Source: Eudoraea sp.
Lineage (GTDB): Bacteria > Bacteroidota > Bacteroidia > Flavobacteriales > Flavobacteriaceae
Reading direction: 5' to 3'
Assembly (NCBI GenBank): GCA_013042925.1
Contig: JABDPH010000122.1
Location: forward strand, 1 to 10,078
Length of the DNA stretch: 10,078 nt
Part shown: positions 1 to 6,715 of the stretch, piece by piece
Layout: each line of letters starts with the position of its first letter
Numbering within the stretch: position 1 is the stretch's first letter
Notes under the pieces: generated by a model
Databases searched by the model: none
Told to the model about the DNA's origin: nothing
The model's input: the letters and a program-made list of their open reading frames with translations, nothing else
Translations under genes and position numbers: made by a program

Positions 1-566
1 CTTCCACGCTATATGCGCCCATTAGTGGTAGTATTACCCAGGTAAATGTATCTCTAGGGACGTATGTTTCACCTGCAACCCCTATCATCGAAATTGTAGA
101 TAATGACCATATACATTTAGAATTATCTGTTTTTGAAAAGGATATAATGAAGATTCAAAAAGGGCAGGAAATTATATTTAAAATACCGGAAGCTTCTGCA
201 GAGATATTTAAGGCAGAAGTATATTTAATTGGCAATGCTATAGAAGAAAACAGAACCATAAGAGTCCATGGACATCTCAAAGATGCTTCCAAACATAATT
301 TTCTAACCGGGATGTTTGTCAACGCCACTATTATTACATCAGATAAAAAGGCCCTGAGTATTCCTACAGAGGCCCTGGTATCCTTAAATGATTCCTCATA
401 CCTCTTAATACTGGAGACAAATAAAGATAACGTGTATAGTTTTACACCGCTAAAAGTTGAAACTGGCGAAACATATATGGGTTACACTGCTATAAAAAAT
501 CTGGATGACTTACCGGAAAACCCCCGTGTTTTAACTAAGGGTGCATTTACTCTTATGGGGGAATGA
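1..566 (+). CDS. RND efflux periplasmic adaptor (CzcB/CusB-like), 3' part
   Basis: This is the C-terminal part of a membrane-fusion protein that would link an inner-membrane RND pump to an outer-membrane channel. The frame is open from base 3, so the gene begins outside the window; 187 residues are visible. They start with the second half of a lipoyl/biotinyl-like domain (APISGSITQVNVSLGTYVSP, then an IIEIVD strand), followed by a beta-barrel domain (HIHLELSVFEKDI, KGQEIIFKIPEA) and a membrane-proximal domain containing RTIRVHGHLKD, FLTGMFVNATI and ALSIPTEALV. This order and wording fit the heavy-metal efflux branch (CzcB/CusB) better than the multidrug AcrA branch. That is a judgement from sequence resemblance, and the partner pump is not visible. 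The protein ends after KGAFTLMGE with TGA, 7 bases from the stop of the convergent ZIP gene. No terminator hairpin lies in that gap. Confidence 0.85.
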   Translation, partial: STLYAPISGSITQVNVSLGTYVSPATPIIEIVDNDHIHLELSVFEKDIMKIQKGQEIIFKIPEASAEIFKAEVYLIGNAIEENRTIRVHGHLKDASKHNFLTGMFVNATIITSDKKALSIPTEALVSLNDSSYLLILETNKDNVYSFTPLKVETGETYMGYTAIKNLDDLPENPRVLTKGAFTLMGE

Positions 567-573
567 TGGAAAG

Positions 574-1392
574 TTAGCTTAAACCTACATCTAAGGCCAT
601 CATAATAATAAAACCTCCGATAAAGCCCATTGTTGCGATGTCCGTGTATTTGTCTTGCTGCGTCTCAGGAATAACCTCTTCAACAACGACAAAGATCATT
701 GCCCCGGCAGCAAAGGACAAGGCGTAAGGCAGAATAGGTTCGAAAGTAAGAACCGCCCATGCACCCAAAACTGCAGCTATAGGTTCAACCATAGCAGATG
801 CTTGTCCATAGGTAAAACTCTTAAGTCGGCTAAGCCCTTGCCTTCTTAAAGGCATAGCAACTGCGAAACCTTCGGGAAAGTTTTGCAGACCTATCCCAAG
901 TGCCAAAGCCACAGCTCCACCTATATTTGCACCTTCAAAACCGGCAGCAACTCCGCCAAACAAGACCCCTACAGCAAGACCCTCAGGAATATTATGTAGC
1001 GTTATGGCTAGTGTAAGCAGCGTTGTCTTGTGCCAGGGTGTTTTTATTCCTTCACTTTCTTTAAAATTAATATGTATATGCGGTAAAACCTTATCCAATC
1101 CATAAATAAAAACAGCGCCAAGTAAAAATCCTACTGCCGCCGGCAGAACCTTAACAAAACCTTCTCCCGGGCTCATTTCTATTCCCGGGGCCAGAAGACT
1201 CCAAAAACTTGCAGCTACCATTACCCCGCCGGTAAATCCAAGGATTCCATCTAAAACAGCCCTGTTCATTGTTTTAAAAAAAAAGACAAGACCTGCACCT
1301 AAGGCTGTAAGCATCCAGGTAAAAAGTGTTGCATAAAAAGCAGCAAGAATAGGATTAATTGATTCAAAATAACTAATGACATTCTCTATCAT
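574..1392 (-). CDS. ZIP-family divalent metal transporter (GufA/ZupT-like)
   Basis: An inner-membrane transporter of 272 residues, the usual size for bacterial ZIPs, expected to import divalent metals such as Zn, Fe or Mn. About eight hydrophobic segments are visible. The signature helices are present: HNIPEGLAVG (residues 133-142) in TM4 and EPIAAVLGA (203-211) in TM5, plus a second QNFPEG (170-175). Likely metal ligands by family analogy are H133, N134, E137, Q170, N171, E174 and E203. A short His-containing loop (PHIHINF, 104-110) before TM4 could bind metal in the cytosol. The start ATG overlaps the stop of the upstream regulator in an ATGA, so the two are probably translationally coupled in one operon. 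Substrate choice cannot be read from sequence; the regulator upstream makes Mn or Fe plausible besides Zn. The tail converges on the RND adaptor gene. Confidence 0.93.
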   Translation of the reverse strand: MIENVISYFESINPILAAFYATLFTWMLTALGAGLVFFFKTMNRAVLDGILGFTGGVMVAASFWSLLAPGIEMSPGEGFVKVLPAAVGFLLGAVFIYGLDKVLPHIHINFKESEGIKTPWHKTTLLTLAITLHNIPEGLAVGVLFGGVAAGFEGANIGGAVALALGIGLQNFPEGFAVAMPLRRQGLSRLKSFTYGQASAMVEPIAAVLGAWAVLTFEPILPYALSFAAGAMIFVVVEEVIPETQQDKYTDIATMGFIGGFIIMMALDVGLS

Positions 1393-2048
1393 AACTCAAT
1401 CTTTTTAACGTATAAATTAGAGGCTATTTGCTGAGAGATTTGTAATTCTCTTTCATCAAGAAGAATTCGCAAAGAATTATCAAACTCTTCTTTTTCTAAA
1501 ATCTTCATTTTATTCCCAAGCGCTATACTATTTTTATCCAGGAACCTCAGGAATACCGCAGAAGAGTCTTTGACCCCCACACATAGTGCCACAGAACCTA
1601 TAGGTAATTGACTCAACAGTTGATTGTCATGCTCCATGAACTCTCCATTTTTACCCGGAATAGGGTCTCCGTGAGGATCAAATTTGGGGAAGTCTAATAG
1701 TTCATCGAGCTTATCAATTAATTTTTCACTTTTAATATGTTCTAGTTGTTCGGCAATTTCATGTACCTCATCCCAGGTGAAACCCAACTTCTCTACTAAA
1801 AAAACTTCCCACAAACGATGTTTTCTTATGATTGATAAAGCGGTCTTTGTACCGAGGGTTGTCAGTGATACTCCCTGATACTTTTTGTAATGAACCAGCC
1901 CCTTTTCAGATAACCTTCTCATCATATCAGTTACTGAGGATGGTTTGGTCTCCATCTTTTCGGCCAGGGCATTAGTTGAAATAACTTCAATACCTGTGCT
2001 GGCCAGATGGAATATTGCCTTAATGTAATTCTCCTCAGAATGAGTCAT
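1389..2048 (-). CDS. DtxR/MntR-family metal-dependent transcriptional regulator
   Basis: A cytoplasmic metal-sensing repressor of 219 residues from the chosen start (MTHSEENYIKAIF). It has an N-terminal winged helix (about residues 23-66, with LAEKMETKPSSVTDMMRRL as the recognition region), a dimerisation and metal-binding domain (67-135) and a C-terminal FeoA/SH3-like domain (about 147-219), which is the DtxR/IdeR architecture. Residues aligning with known metal ligands are H77, E81, H96, E100, E103 and H104. E100 replaces the DtxR cysteine, as in MntR, while N7 stands where DtxR has Met and MntR has Asp. A start three codons earlier (2057) is possible, but it would lie about 5 bases from the predicted -7 box and adds only MFF. 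The gene is first in an operon with the ZIP transporter (ATGA overlap) and divergent from a TonB receptor. It most likely represses both when metal is abundant; the metal sensed is not certain. Confidence 0.92.
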   Translation of the reverse strand: MTHSEENYIKAIFHLASTGIEVISTNALAEKMETKPSSVTDMMRRLSEKGLVHYKKYQGVSLTTLGTKTALSIIRKHRLWEVFLVEKLGFTWDEVHEIAEQLEHIKSEKLIDKLDELLDFPKFDPHGDPIPGKNGEFMEHDNQLLSQLPIGSVALCVGVKDSSAVFLRFLDKNSIALGNKMKILEKEEFDNSLRILLDERELQISQQIASNLYVKKIEL

Positions 2049-2062
2049 AAAAAACATTTTAG

Positions 2063-2092
2063 CAAAAATACATTTTTATTTGTACAAACAAA
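2063..2092 (-). promoter_or_regulatory. Predicted promoter of the regulator-ZIP operon
   Basis: On the minus strand TTTG (2092-2089), an 18-base spacer and TATTTTTG (2070-2063) match the Bacteroidota sigma-factor consensus TTTG-N17-23-TAnnTTTG. Transcription would begin near 2058, giving a leader of about 10 bases to the ATG at 2048. The 18-bp palindrome at 2075-2092 fills the spacer and the -33 box, so a bound repressor would block RNA polymerase. Confidence 0.6.
2075..2092. promoter_or_regulatory. Palindrome, candidate operator for the regulator-ZIP promoter
   Basis: TTTATTTGTACAAACAAA is an inverted repeat with 9-base arms that match at 8 of 9 positions; the central TTTGTACAAA is perfect. 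It covers the spacer and -33 element of the minus-strand promoter. Because the adjacent gene encodes a DtxR/MntR-type repressor, autoregulation through this site is the simplest reading. No experimentally defined operator was matched. Confidence 0.45.
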
Positions 2093-2094
2093 TT

Positions 2095-2110
2095 TTTAGA
2101 TTTGTCTAAA
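2095..2110. promoter_or_regulatory. Palindrome on the TonB-receptor -7 box, candidate metalloregulator operator
   Basis: TTTAGATTTGTCTAAA has perfect 6-base arms (TTTAGA/TCTAAA) around a TTTG centre. The shape resembles DtxR-type sites (TTAGG...CCTAA-like half-sites). It contains the whole plus-strand -7 box TAGATTTG (2097-2104), so binding here would shut off the receptor gene. It differs from the palindrome at 2075-2092, so the two sites may have different affinities or different proteins. Confidence 0.5.
2097..2104 (+). promoter_or_regulatory. Predicted -7 box of the TonB receptor gene
   Basis: TAGATTTG matches the Bacteroidota -7 consensus TAnnTTTG and ends 21 bases before the ATG at 2126. 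No TTG lies 17-23 bases upstream, so the -33 element is weak or absent. A start codon read as TTG at 2102 would sit inside this box, which argues for the ATG at 2126. Confidence 0.5.
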
Positions 2111-2125
2111 TTTTTTATTTGGCAA

Positions 2126-4432
2126 ATGAAATACATTGTTAATCCCTTTATTTTCAGGATAGTCATATTTGTGCTTCTATCTCTTTTGGGAATTTCAAAT
2201 TTGTTTTCTCAACAAAATAGAATTACCGGAGTAATTCTGGATGGAGAAATACCCGTGCCTTTTGCAAATATCTACCTCCAGGGAACAGAATTTGGTACAT
2301 CTTCTGATAAAAACGGTGAGTTTACCATTGCTAACATTCCCGATGGGAACTATAAAATTAAGACTTCTGTTTTGGGGTACACTCCTTATAGCCAAAAGGT
2401 TACCTTAGCTAATAATAAAGTGCTACTTCTTAATATATCACTTAAAACTTCATCAGAGCAATTAGAAGAAATGGTGGTTACCGGCACTTTAAAACCGGTA
2501 AAAAGATTGGAAAGTCCTGTACCTGTTGAAGTATATAAACCTACATTCTTTAAAAAAAATCCTACCCCAAGTATTTTTGAATCCCTTCAAAACGTCAATG
2601 GTGTGCGGCCTCAAATTAATTGTAATGTCTGTAATACCGGGGATATTCATATTAATGGACTAGAAGGACCATATACGCTGGTCTTAATAGATGGCATGCC
2701 CATTGTAAGCGGTTTGGGCACTGTATATGGGCTATCTGGTATTCCAAATTCTTTGATAGAGCAAATAGAAATTGTCAAAGGGCCTGCTTCTACCTTATAT
2801 GGCAGTGAAGCAGTTGGAGGGCTAATTAATATAATAACAAAAAAACCCCTGGAGGCGTCTACTTTTGCAGCCGATAGTTTTATGAGCGGTTGGGGCGAAG
2901 TTAACCTTGATCTCGGATCAAGAATTGAATTAGGGAGTAGTTCCAACTTACTTCTTGGCCTTAATTATTTCAAATACGACAACCCAATTGATGATAACGG
3001 AGATAATTTCACCGATTTAACCCTTCAGGATCGTGTATCCTTTTTTCAAAAATGGAGTTTGAACCGGGAGAATAATCGCATTTTTTCATTGGCGGGTCGT
3101 TTTTTTTATGAAGACAGGTGGGGTGGTGAAATGCAATGGACCCCAGAATTCAGGGGTGGAGATGAAATATATGGCGAGAGCATCTACACCAGGCGTTGGG
3201 AGATACTAGGAAAATATCAATTGCCCTTCAAGGAAAATATACTCCTCTCCATGTCATATAATGACCACAGTCAAAATTCTGTATATGGCAATACACCGTA
3301 TCTGGCAGATCAGCGTATTGGTTTTGGGCAATTAACATGGGATAAAGTTTGGGCAAAGCATGATCTTCTGTTTGGAACTGCAGTTAAATACAATTATTAT
3401 GACGATAATACTCCTGCAACTTCCGGATCAACGGGAAATAATGAAGCAGACATCGTCTGGATACCCAGCCTGTTTGTGCAGGATGAGATAAATTTTTCTA
3501 AAAAACATTCTCTGCTAACCGGTATTCGTTATGATTATGACAAACGACACGGTTCTATATTTACTCCAAGATTAGCCTATAAATGGAAAATTATGGACAA
3601 TGATTTATTCCGACTGAATGCGGGTACCGGATTTAGGGTTGTTAACCTTTTTACTGAAGAACACGCAGCTTTAACCGGTGCAAGAGAAGTAGTCATTGCA
3701 GAAGATCTGAAACCTGAGCGTTCCATTAATGTAAATATTAACTACCTTAAGAAAATATACAGCAATGATGGAACATTTATAGGTTTGGATGCCTCAGCCT
3801 TCTACACCTATTTCAATAATGTTATTCTGCCGGATTATGATACCAATCCCAATTTAATAATCTATAGAAATCTGGAAGGCAAATCTGTTTCCAAGGGAAT
3901 AAGTGCTAACCTGGATTTAGCGTTTCCGGTTGGACTAAAAATATTATTAGGAGCTACTTTAATGGATGTAAGTAATACTACAAACGGTGTTACCCAAAGG
4001 CAAATCCTTACCGAAAGTTATAGCGGAACCTGGAGCATATCCTATGCATTCAGAACTCTTAATCTTTCTGTGGATTATACCGGTAATCTATATGGTCCGA
4101 TGCGCCTCCCGCTTTTGAGTGACCTCGATCCCAGACAGGAATACTCCCCGACCTGGAGTATTCAAAATATTCAATTTACATATTCCGGTGTGAAAGATTT
4201 TGAATTTTATGGAGGAATAAAAAACTTGTTGGATTGGACTCCTAACAGGGGTAATCCATTTATTATTGCAAGGGCCAATGATCCCTTCGATAAAAATGTT
4301 CAATTTGACAATGCAGGTAATGCCATCCCTACCGCAGATAACCCGTATGGTCTAACTTTTGATCCGTCTTACGTTTATGGTCCAAATCAGGGAATGAGAG
4401 GGTTTTTAGGAATGCGCTACCGTTTGAATTAA
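2126..4432 (+). CDS. TonB-dependent outer-membrane receptor with CarboxypepD_reg-like domain, likely metal or metal-chelate uptake
   Basis: An outer-membrane active transporter of 768 residues. From the chosen ATG it reads as a signal peptide (about 1-28, ending LFS before QQN), a CarboxypepD_reg-like beta domain (31-108), a TonB-box-like stretch (EEMVVTGT), a plug (about 125-235, with GLEGPYTLVLIDGMP and IEIVKGPASTLYGSEAVGG) and a 22-strand-type barrel ending in MRYRLN. The plug carries Cys166-Asn-Val-Cys169; these are the only cysteines in the predicted mature protein and could bind metal or form a disulfide. The frame extends 8 codons upstream to a TTG, but that lies in the promoter and would put charged and polar residues ahead of the signal peptide. 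The gene is divergent from a DtxR-type regulator and ZIP transporter, so metal or metallophore uptake is the likely role. The general receptor call is firm; the substrate is inference. Confidence 0.93.
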   Translation: MKYIVNPFIFRIVIFVLLSLLGISNLFSQQNRITGVILDGEIPVPFANIYLQGTEFGTSSDKNGEFTIANIPDGNYKIKTSVLGYTPYSQKVTLANNKVLLLNISLKTSSEQLEEMVVTGTLKPVKRLESPVPVEVYKPTFFKKNPTPSIFESLQNVNGVRPQINCNVCNTGDIHINGLEGPYTLVLIDGMPIVSGLGTVYGLSGIPNSLIEQIEIVKGPASTLYGSEAVGGLINIITKKPLEASTFAADSFMSGWGEVNLDLGSRIELGSSSNLLLGLNYFKYDNPIDDNGDNFTDLTLQDRVSFFQKWSLNRENNRIFSLAGRFFYEDRWGGEMQWTPEFRGGDEIYGESIYTRRWEILGKYQLPFKENILLSMSYNDHSQNSVYGNTPYLADQRIGFGQLTWDKVWAKHDLLFGTAVKYNYYDDNTPATSGSTGNNEADIVWIPSLFVQDEINFSKKHSLLTGIRYDYDKRHGSIFTPRLAYKWKIMDNDLFRLNAGTGFRVVNLFTEEHAALTGAREVVIAEDLKPERSINVNINYLKKIYSNDGTFIGLDASAFYTYFNNVILPDYDTNPNLIIYRNLEGKSVSKGISANLDLAFPVGLKILLGATLMDVSNTTNGVTQRQILTESYSGTWSISYAFRTLNLSVDYTGNLYGPMRLPLLSDLDPRQEYSPTWSIQNIQFTYSGVKDFEFYGGIKNLLDWTPNRGNPFIIARANDPFDKNVQFDNAGNAIPTADNPYGLTFDPSYVYGPNQGMRGFLGMRYRLN

Positions 4433-4433
4433 T

Positions 4434-4468
4434 GTACAAGGAATACTTGAGCTGTAATTTGTACTTTT
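4434..4468. repeat. Inverted repeats between the TonB receptor and crtY (weak terminator or promoter-overlapping hairpin)
   Basis: GTACAA (4434-4439) and TTGTAC (4459-4464) form a perfect 6-bp stem with a 19-base loop, followed directly by TTTT. A competing smaller stem, CAAG-GAATA-CTTG, spans 4437-4449. The stems are AT-rich and short, so a working terminator is doubtful. The right arm shares three bases with the predicted crtY -7 box. Confidence 0.25.
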
Positions 4469-4469
4469 G
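4462..4469 (+). promoter_or_regulatory. Predicted -7 box of crtY
   Basis: TACTTTTG matches TAnnTTTG and ends 15 bases before the GTG at 4485. No TTG occurs at the usual -33 distance. The box contains the TTG at 4467 that opens the longest reading frame, which is one reason for preferring the GTG start. Confidence 0.45.
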
Positions 4470-4484
4470 ATATTTTTCATATTT

Positions 4485-5630
4485 GTGCAGAAATACTACG
4501 ACTATATAATAATTGGTGCCGGAGCCTCAGGCTTGATGCTGGCTAATGCCCTTGGAACTGATCCATATTTTAAGGATAAAACTGTATTATTAATTGACAA
4601 GGATGCCAAAAAGACTAATGATCGTACCTGGTGCTTTTGGGAAAAGAATGAAGGTGATTTTGATACTATCATTGCAAAAAGTTGGAGTCAAATTGATTTC
4701 TATAGCAAAGATTATGGGGTTAATCATAAGATAGCGCCTTATAAGTACAAGATGTTACGAGGACTTGATTTTTACAACAACTTTCTCGATAAAATTCAGT
4801 CCTATGAAAATATTACCTTTTTGCAGGATATGGTTACAGGGGTTGTAGATCATAATAATTATGTGGATGTAACCACCCAAAGTGAAGGCTTCAGGGCAAC
4901 CAGGGTTTTTAATAGTATTTTCAATTATAAGTTGCTGCATCAACAAACCAAATATCCTGTTTTACAGCAGCATTTTATAGGATGGTTTATTAAATCTGAC
5001 AAGCCCATTTTCAATCCCGAAAATGCCACTTTTATGGATTTTTCAATCCCTCAAAAAGCCAATACCCGTTTCATGTATGTTCTGCCTTTTTCAGAAACTG
5101 AAGGATTGGTTGAGTATACTTTATTCTCTGCTGAAACATTAGATGAACAAGAGTATGAAGATGCAATTAAGAAATATATCAAAGAAAACCTTAAGAGTAT
5201 TGATTATGAGATAGTAGAGAAAGAAAAGGGAAATATTCCAATGACCTGTTATAATTTTTCTGCAAAGAATAGCGAAAATATTTTACACATTGGAGTAGCA
5301 GGTGGATGGGCCAAAGCCAGCACGGGATATACCTTTATGAATACTAACAGAAAAACCAAAGAATTAGTGGCTTTTCTTAAAAAGGATAAACCCCTTTCGT
5401 CATTCTCTCATAAAGATCGGTATTGGTATTATGATTTGCTTCTATTAGATATCCTCTACAAGGATAACAGCAAAGGCAGACGTATTTTTGAGTCTCTCTT
5501 TAGGGGAAGCAGCCCCCAACTTATTTTTAAATTTTTAGACGAGGAAACCAATATTAGAGAAGATCTTAAGATTATTTCCAGTTGCCCTAAAAGCTTTTTT
5601 ATAAAGGCATTATTTAACAGGTTGTTTTAA
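4485..5630 (+). CDS. crtY: Lycopene beta-cyclase (CrtY type)
   Basis: A flavoprotein that closes the beta-ionone rings of lycopene to give beta-carotene, the step before zeaxanthin-type pigments in flavobacteria. The 381 residues from the GTG start have the family's hallmarks in order: an N-terminal dinucleotide-binding strand YDYIIIGAGASGLML (5-19), the DRTWCFWE motif (46-53), YVLPFSETEGLVEYTLFS (198-215) with the acidic FSETE segment in the position of the catalytic FLEET-like motif, GNIPM (249-253) and GVAGGWAKASTGYTF (270-284). Length fits CrtY (about 380-390). The GTG gives MQKYYDYIIIGAG, a normal flavoprotein N-terminus; the frame extends to a TTG at 4467, but that is inside the likely -7 box. 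Its stop overlaps the stop of the convergent polyprenyl synthetase. Phytoene synthase, phytoene desaturase and hydroxylase genes are not in the window. Confidence 0.93.
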   Translation: MQKYYDYIIIGAGASGLMLANALGTDPYFKDKTVLLIDKDAKKTNDRTWCFWEKNEGDFDTIIAKSWSQIDFYSKDYGVNHKIAPYKYKMLRGLDFYNNFLDKIQSYENITFLQDMVTGVVDHNNYVDVTTQSEGFRATRVFNSIFNYKLLHQQTKYPVLQQHFIGWFIKSDKPIFNPENATFMDFSIPQKANTRFMYVLPFSETEGLVEYTLFSAETLDEQEYEDAIKKYIKENLKSIDYEIVEKEKGNIPMTCYNFSAKNSENILHIGVAGGWAKASTGYTFMNTNRKTKELVAFLKKDKPLSSFSHKDRYWYYDLLLLDILYKDNSKGRRIFESLFRGSSPQLIFKFLDEETNIREDLKIISSCPKSFFIKALFNRLF

Positions 5631-6601
5631 ACTTCTCTGTTCATGAGTTTGTTGCCAAAACGCTGAAGTACCCCTTTCTTACTTTCCGGTGCCTCCAAAG
5701 ATTCCAGTATTTCAAATGCCTGCTTTGTATACTTTTCAATTTCTTTCCGCGTAACTTCGGCCGCACCACTTTTAATGAATATCTGCTTTACGGTTTCAAT
5801 TTTTTCACGAGGGTCCTGCGGTTTAATGGAAAAAAGATTTTTCAATTCACTCTTCTCTTCTTCAGTAGCTAATTCCATTGCCCGTATATACAGAAAGGTC
5901 TTTTTATTTTCTATGATATCACCCCCTACCTGTTTCCCAAAATTTTTCGGATCACCAAAAGCATCCAAATAGTCATCCTGCAGTTGAAAGGCTATCCCAA
6001 GATTTATTCCATAGTCATAAATTGCATCCTGTGACTCTTCTGAAGACTTGGCAATTATGGCACCCATTTTCATGGCTGCAGCAACTAAAACGGCTGTCTT
6101 ATAGGTTATCATTTTGAGGTAATCGGGAACAGTGACATGGTCACTTAATTCATAGTCCATATCATATTGCTGACCTTCACAAACCTCAATTGCTGTTTTG
6201 CTAAATACTTTTATAAGCGATTTAAACAAATCTGGCGGATAACTTTCAAAATACTGATAGGAATTAATAAGCATGACGTCTCCAGATAATATCCCCGTAT
6301 TCACATCCCATTTTTTGTGTACGGTTTTTTCTCCTCTTCTTAGTGGTGCTGCATCCATGATGTCATCATGTACCAGGGAAAAATTATGAAAAACTTCAAT
6401 TGCCAGGGCAGCATCCAGCGCATGCTCATAGTTCCCTCCTAACACATCCGTACTAATAAGCGTTAATATTGGTCTGAGTCTCTTGCCACCCAAATCCATT
6501 ATATATACTATGGGATCATACAAATTCTGAGGTTCTTTGGTTCTGATTTTATTTTCCAGATAGGAATTAAAACATCCCCTATAAAACTCTATGTTCGGCA
6601 T
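5627..6601 (-). CDS. Polyprenyl synthetase, probably geranylgeranyl diphosphate synthase
   Basis: A cytosolic trans-prenyltransferase of 324 residues that condenses isopentenyl diphosphate with allylic diphosphates. Visible motifs are GKRLRP (39-44, diphosphate binding), the first Asp-rich motif DDIMD (79-83), LRRG shortly after, and the second Asp-rich motif DDYLD (219-223). The first Asp motif has no two-residue insertion, unlike bacterial farnesyl diphosphate synthases. A Phe lies five residues before it (HNFSLVHDDIMD), the arrangement known from archaeal-type GGPP synthases, where that aromatic sets C20 length. With crtY next door, supply of GGPP for carotenoids (a CrtE role) is likely, though housekeeping prenyl supply is also possible. 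The frame extends two codons to a TTG at 6607; the ATG at 6601 is preferred. Its stop overlaps that of crtY, and it is divergent from the tetR operon. Confidence 0.92.
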   Translation of the reverse strand: MPNIEFYRGCFNSYLENKIRTKEPQNLYDPIVYIMDLGGKRLRPILTLISTDVLGGNYEHALDAALAIEVFHNFSLVHDDIMDAAPLRRGEKTVHKKWDVNTGILSGDVMLINSYQYFESYPPDLFKSLIKVFSKTAIEVCEGQQYDMDYELSDHVTVPDYLKMITYKTAVLVAAAMKMGAIIAKSSEESQDAIYDYGINLGIAFQLQDDYLDAFGDPKNFGKQVGGDIIENKKTFLYIRAMELATEEEKSELKNLFSIKPQDPREKIETVKQIFIKSGAAEVTRKEIEKYTKQAFEILESLEAPESKKGVLQRFGNKLMNREV

Positions 6602-6614
6602 TTTCAATTTTTTT

Positions 6615-6622
6615 CAAAAATA
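6615..6622 (-). promoter_or_regulatory. Predicted -7 box of the polyprenyl synthetase gene
   Basis: On the minus strand TATTTTTG (6622-6615) matches TAnnTTTG and is identical to the box of the metalloregulator gene. It ends 13 bases before the ATG at 6601. No TTG is found at the expected -33 distance. Confidence 0.45.
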
Positions 6623-6715
6623 CATTAAAAGCCCTCACTGAAGAACATTTATGTAAAATTCCTGTAAACAAAATAGGCGTAAGTCAGGTGGTTTGTTAAA
6701 AAAATGTAAAACTTT

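Noticed and set aside
567..573. Terminator between the left adaptor gene and the ZIP gene
   Set aside because: The gap is only 7 bases and no stem with a T-run is visible around it.
655..849. Plus-strand small reading frame inside the ZIP gene
   Set aside because: It is opposite conserved ZIP helices, has no start signal and has a composition typical of an out-of-frame translation.
2102..2125. TTG start giving the TonB receptor eight extra N-terminal residues
   Set aside because: The TTG is inside the predicted -7 box and palindrome, and the ATG at 2126 gives a standard signal peptide.
2647..2946. Minus-strand reading frame of 99 codons inside the receptor
   Set aside because: It lies opposite the conserved plug and shows no recognisable domain or promoter; it is a shadow of the real gene.
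4467..4484. TTG start for crtY
   Set aside because: It overlaps the TACTTTTG box, and GTG at 4485 gives the usual short lead-in to the dinucleotide-binding motif.
6608..6690. Small RNA or riboswitch in the region between the synthetase and tetR genes
   Set aside because: The stretch is AT-rich with no strong stem or known aptamer pattern; only promoter-like and operator-like elements could be supported.
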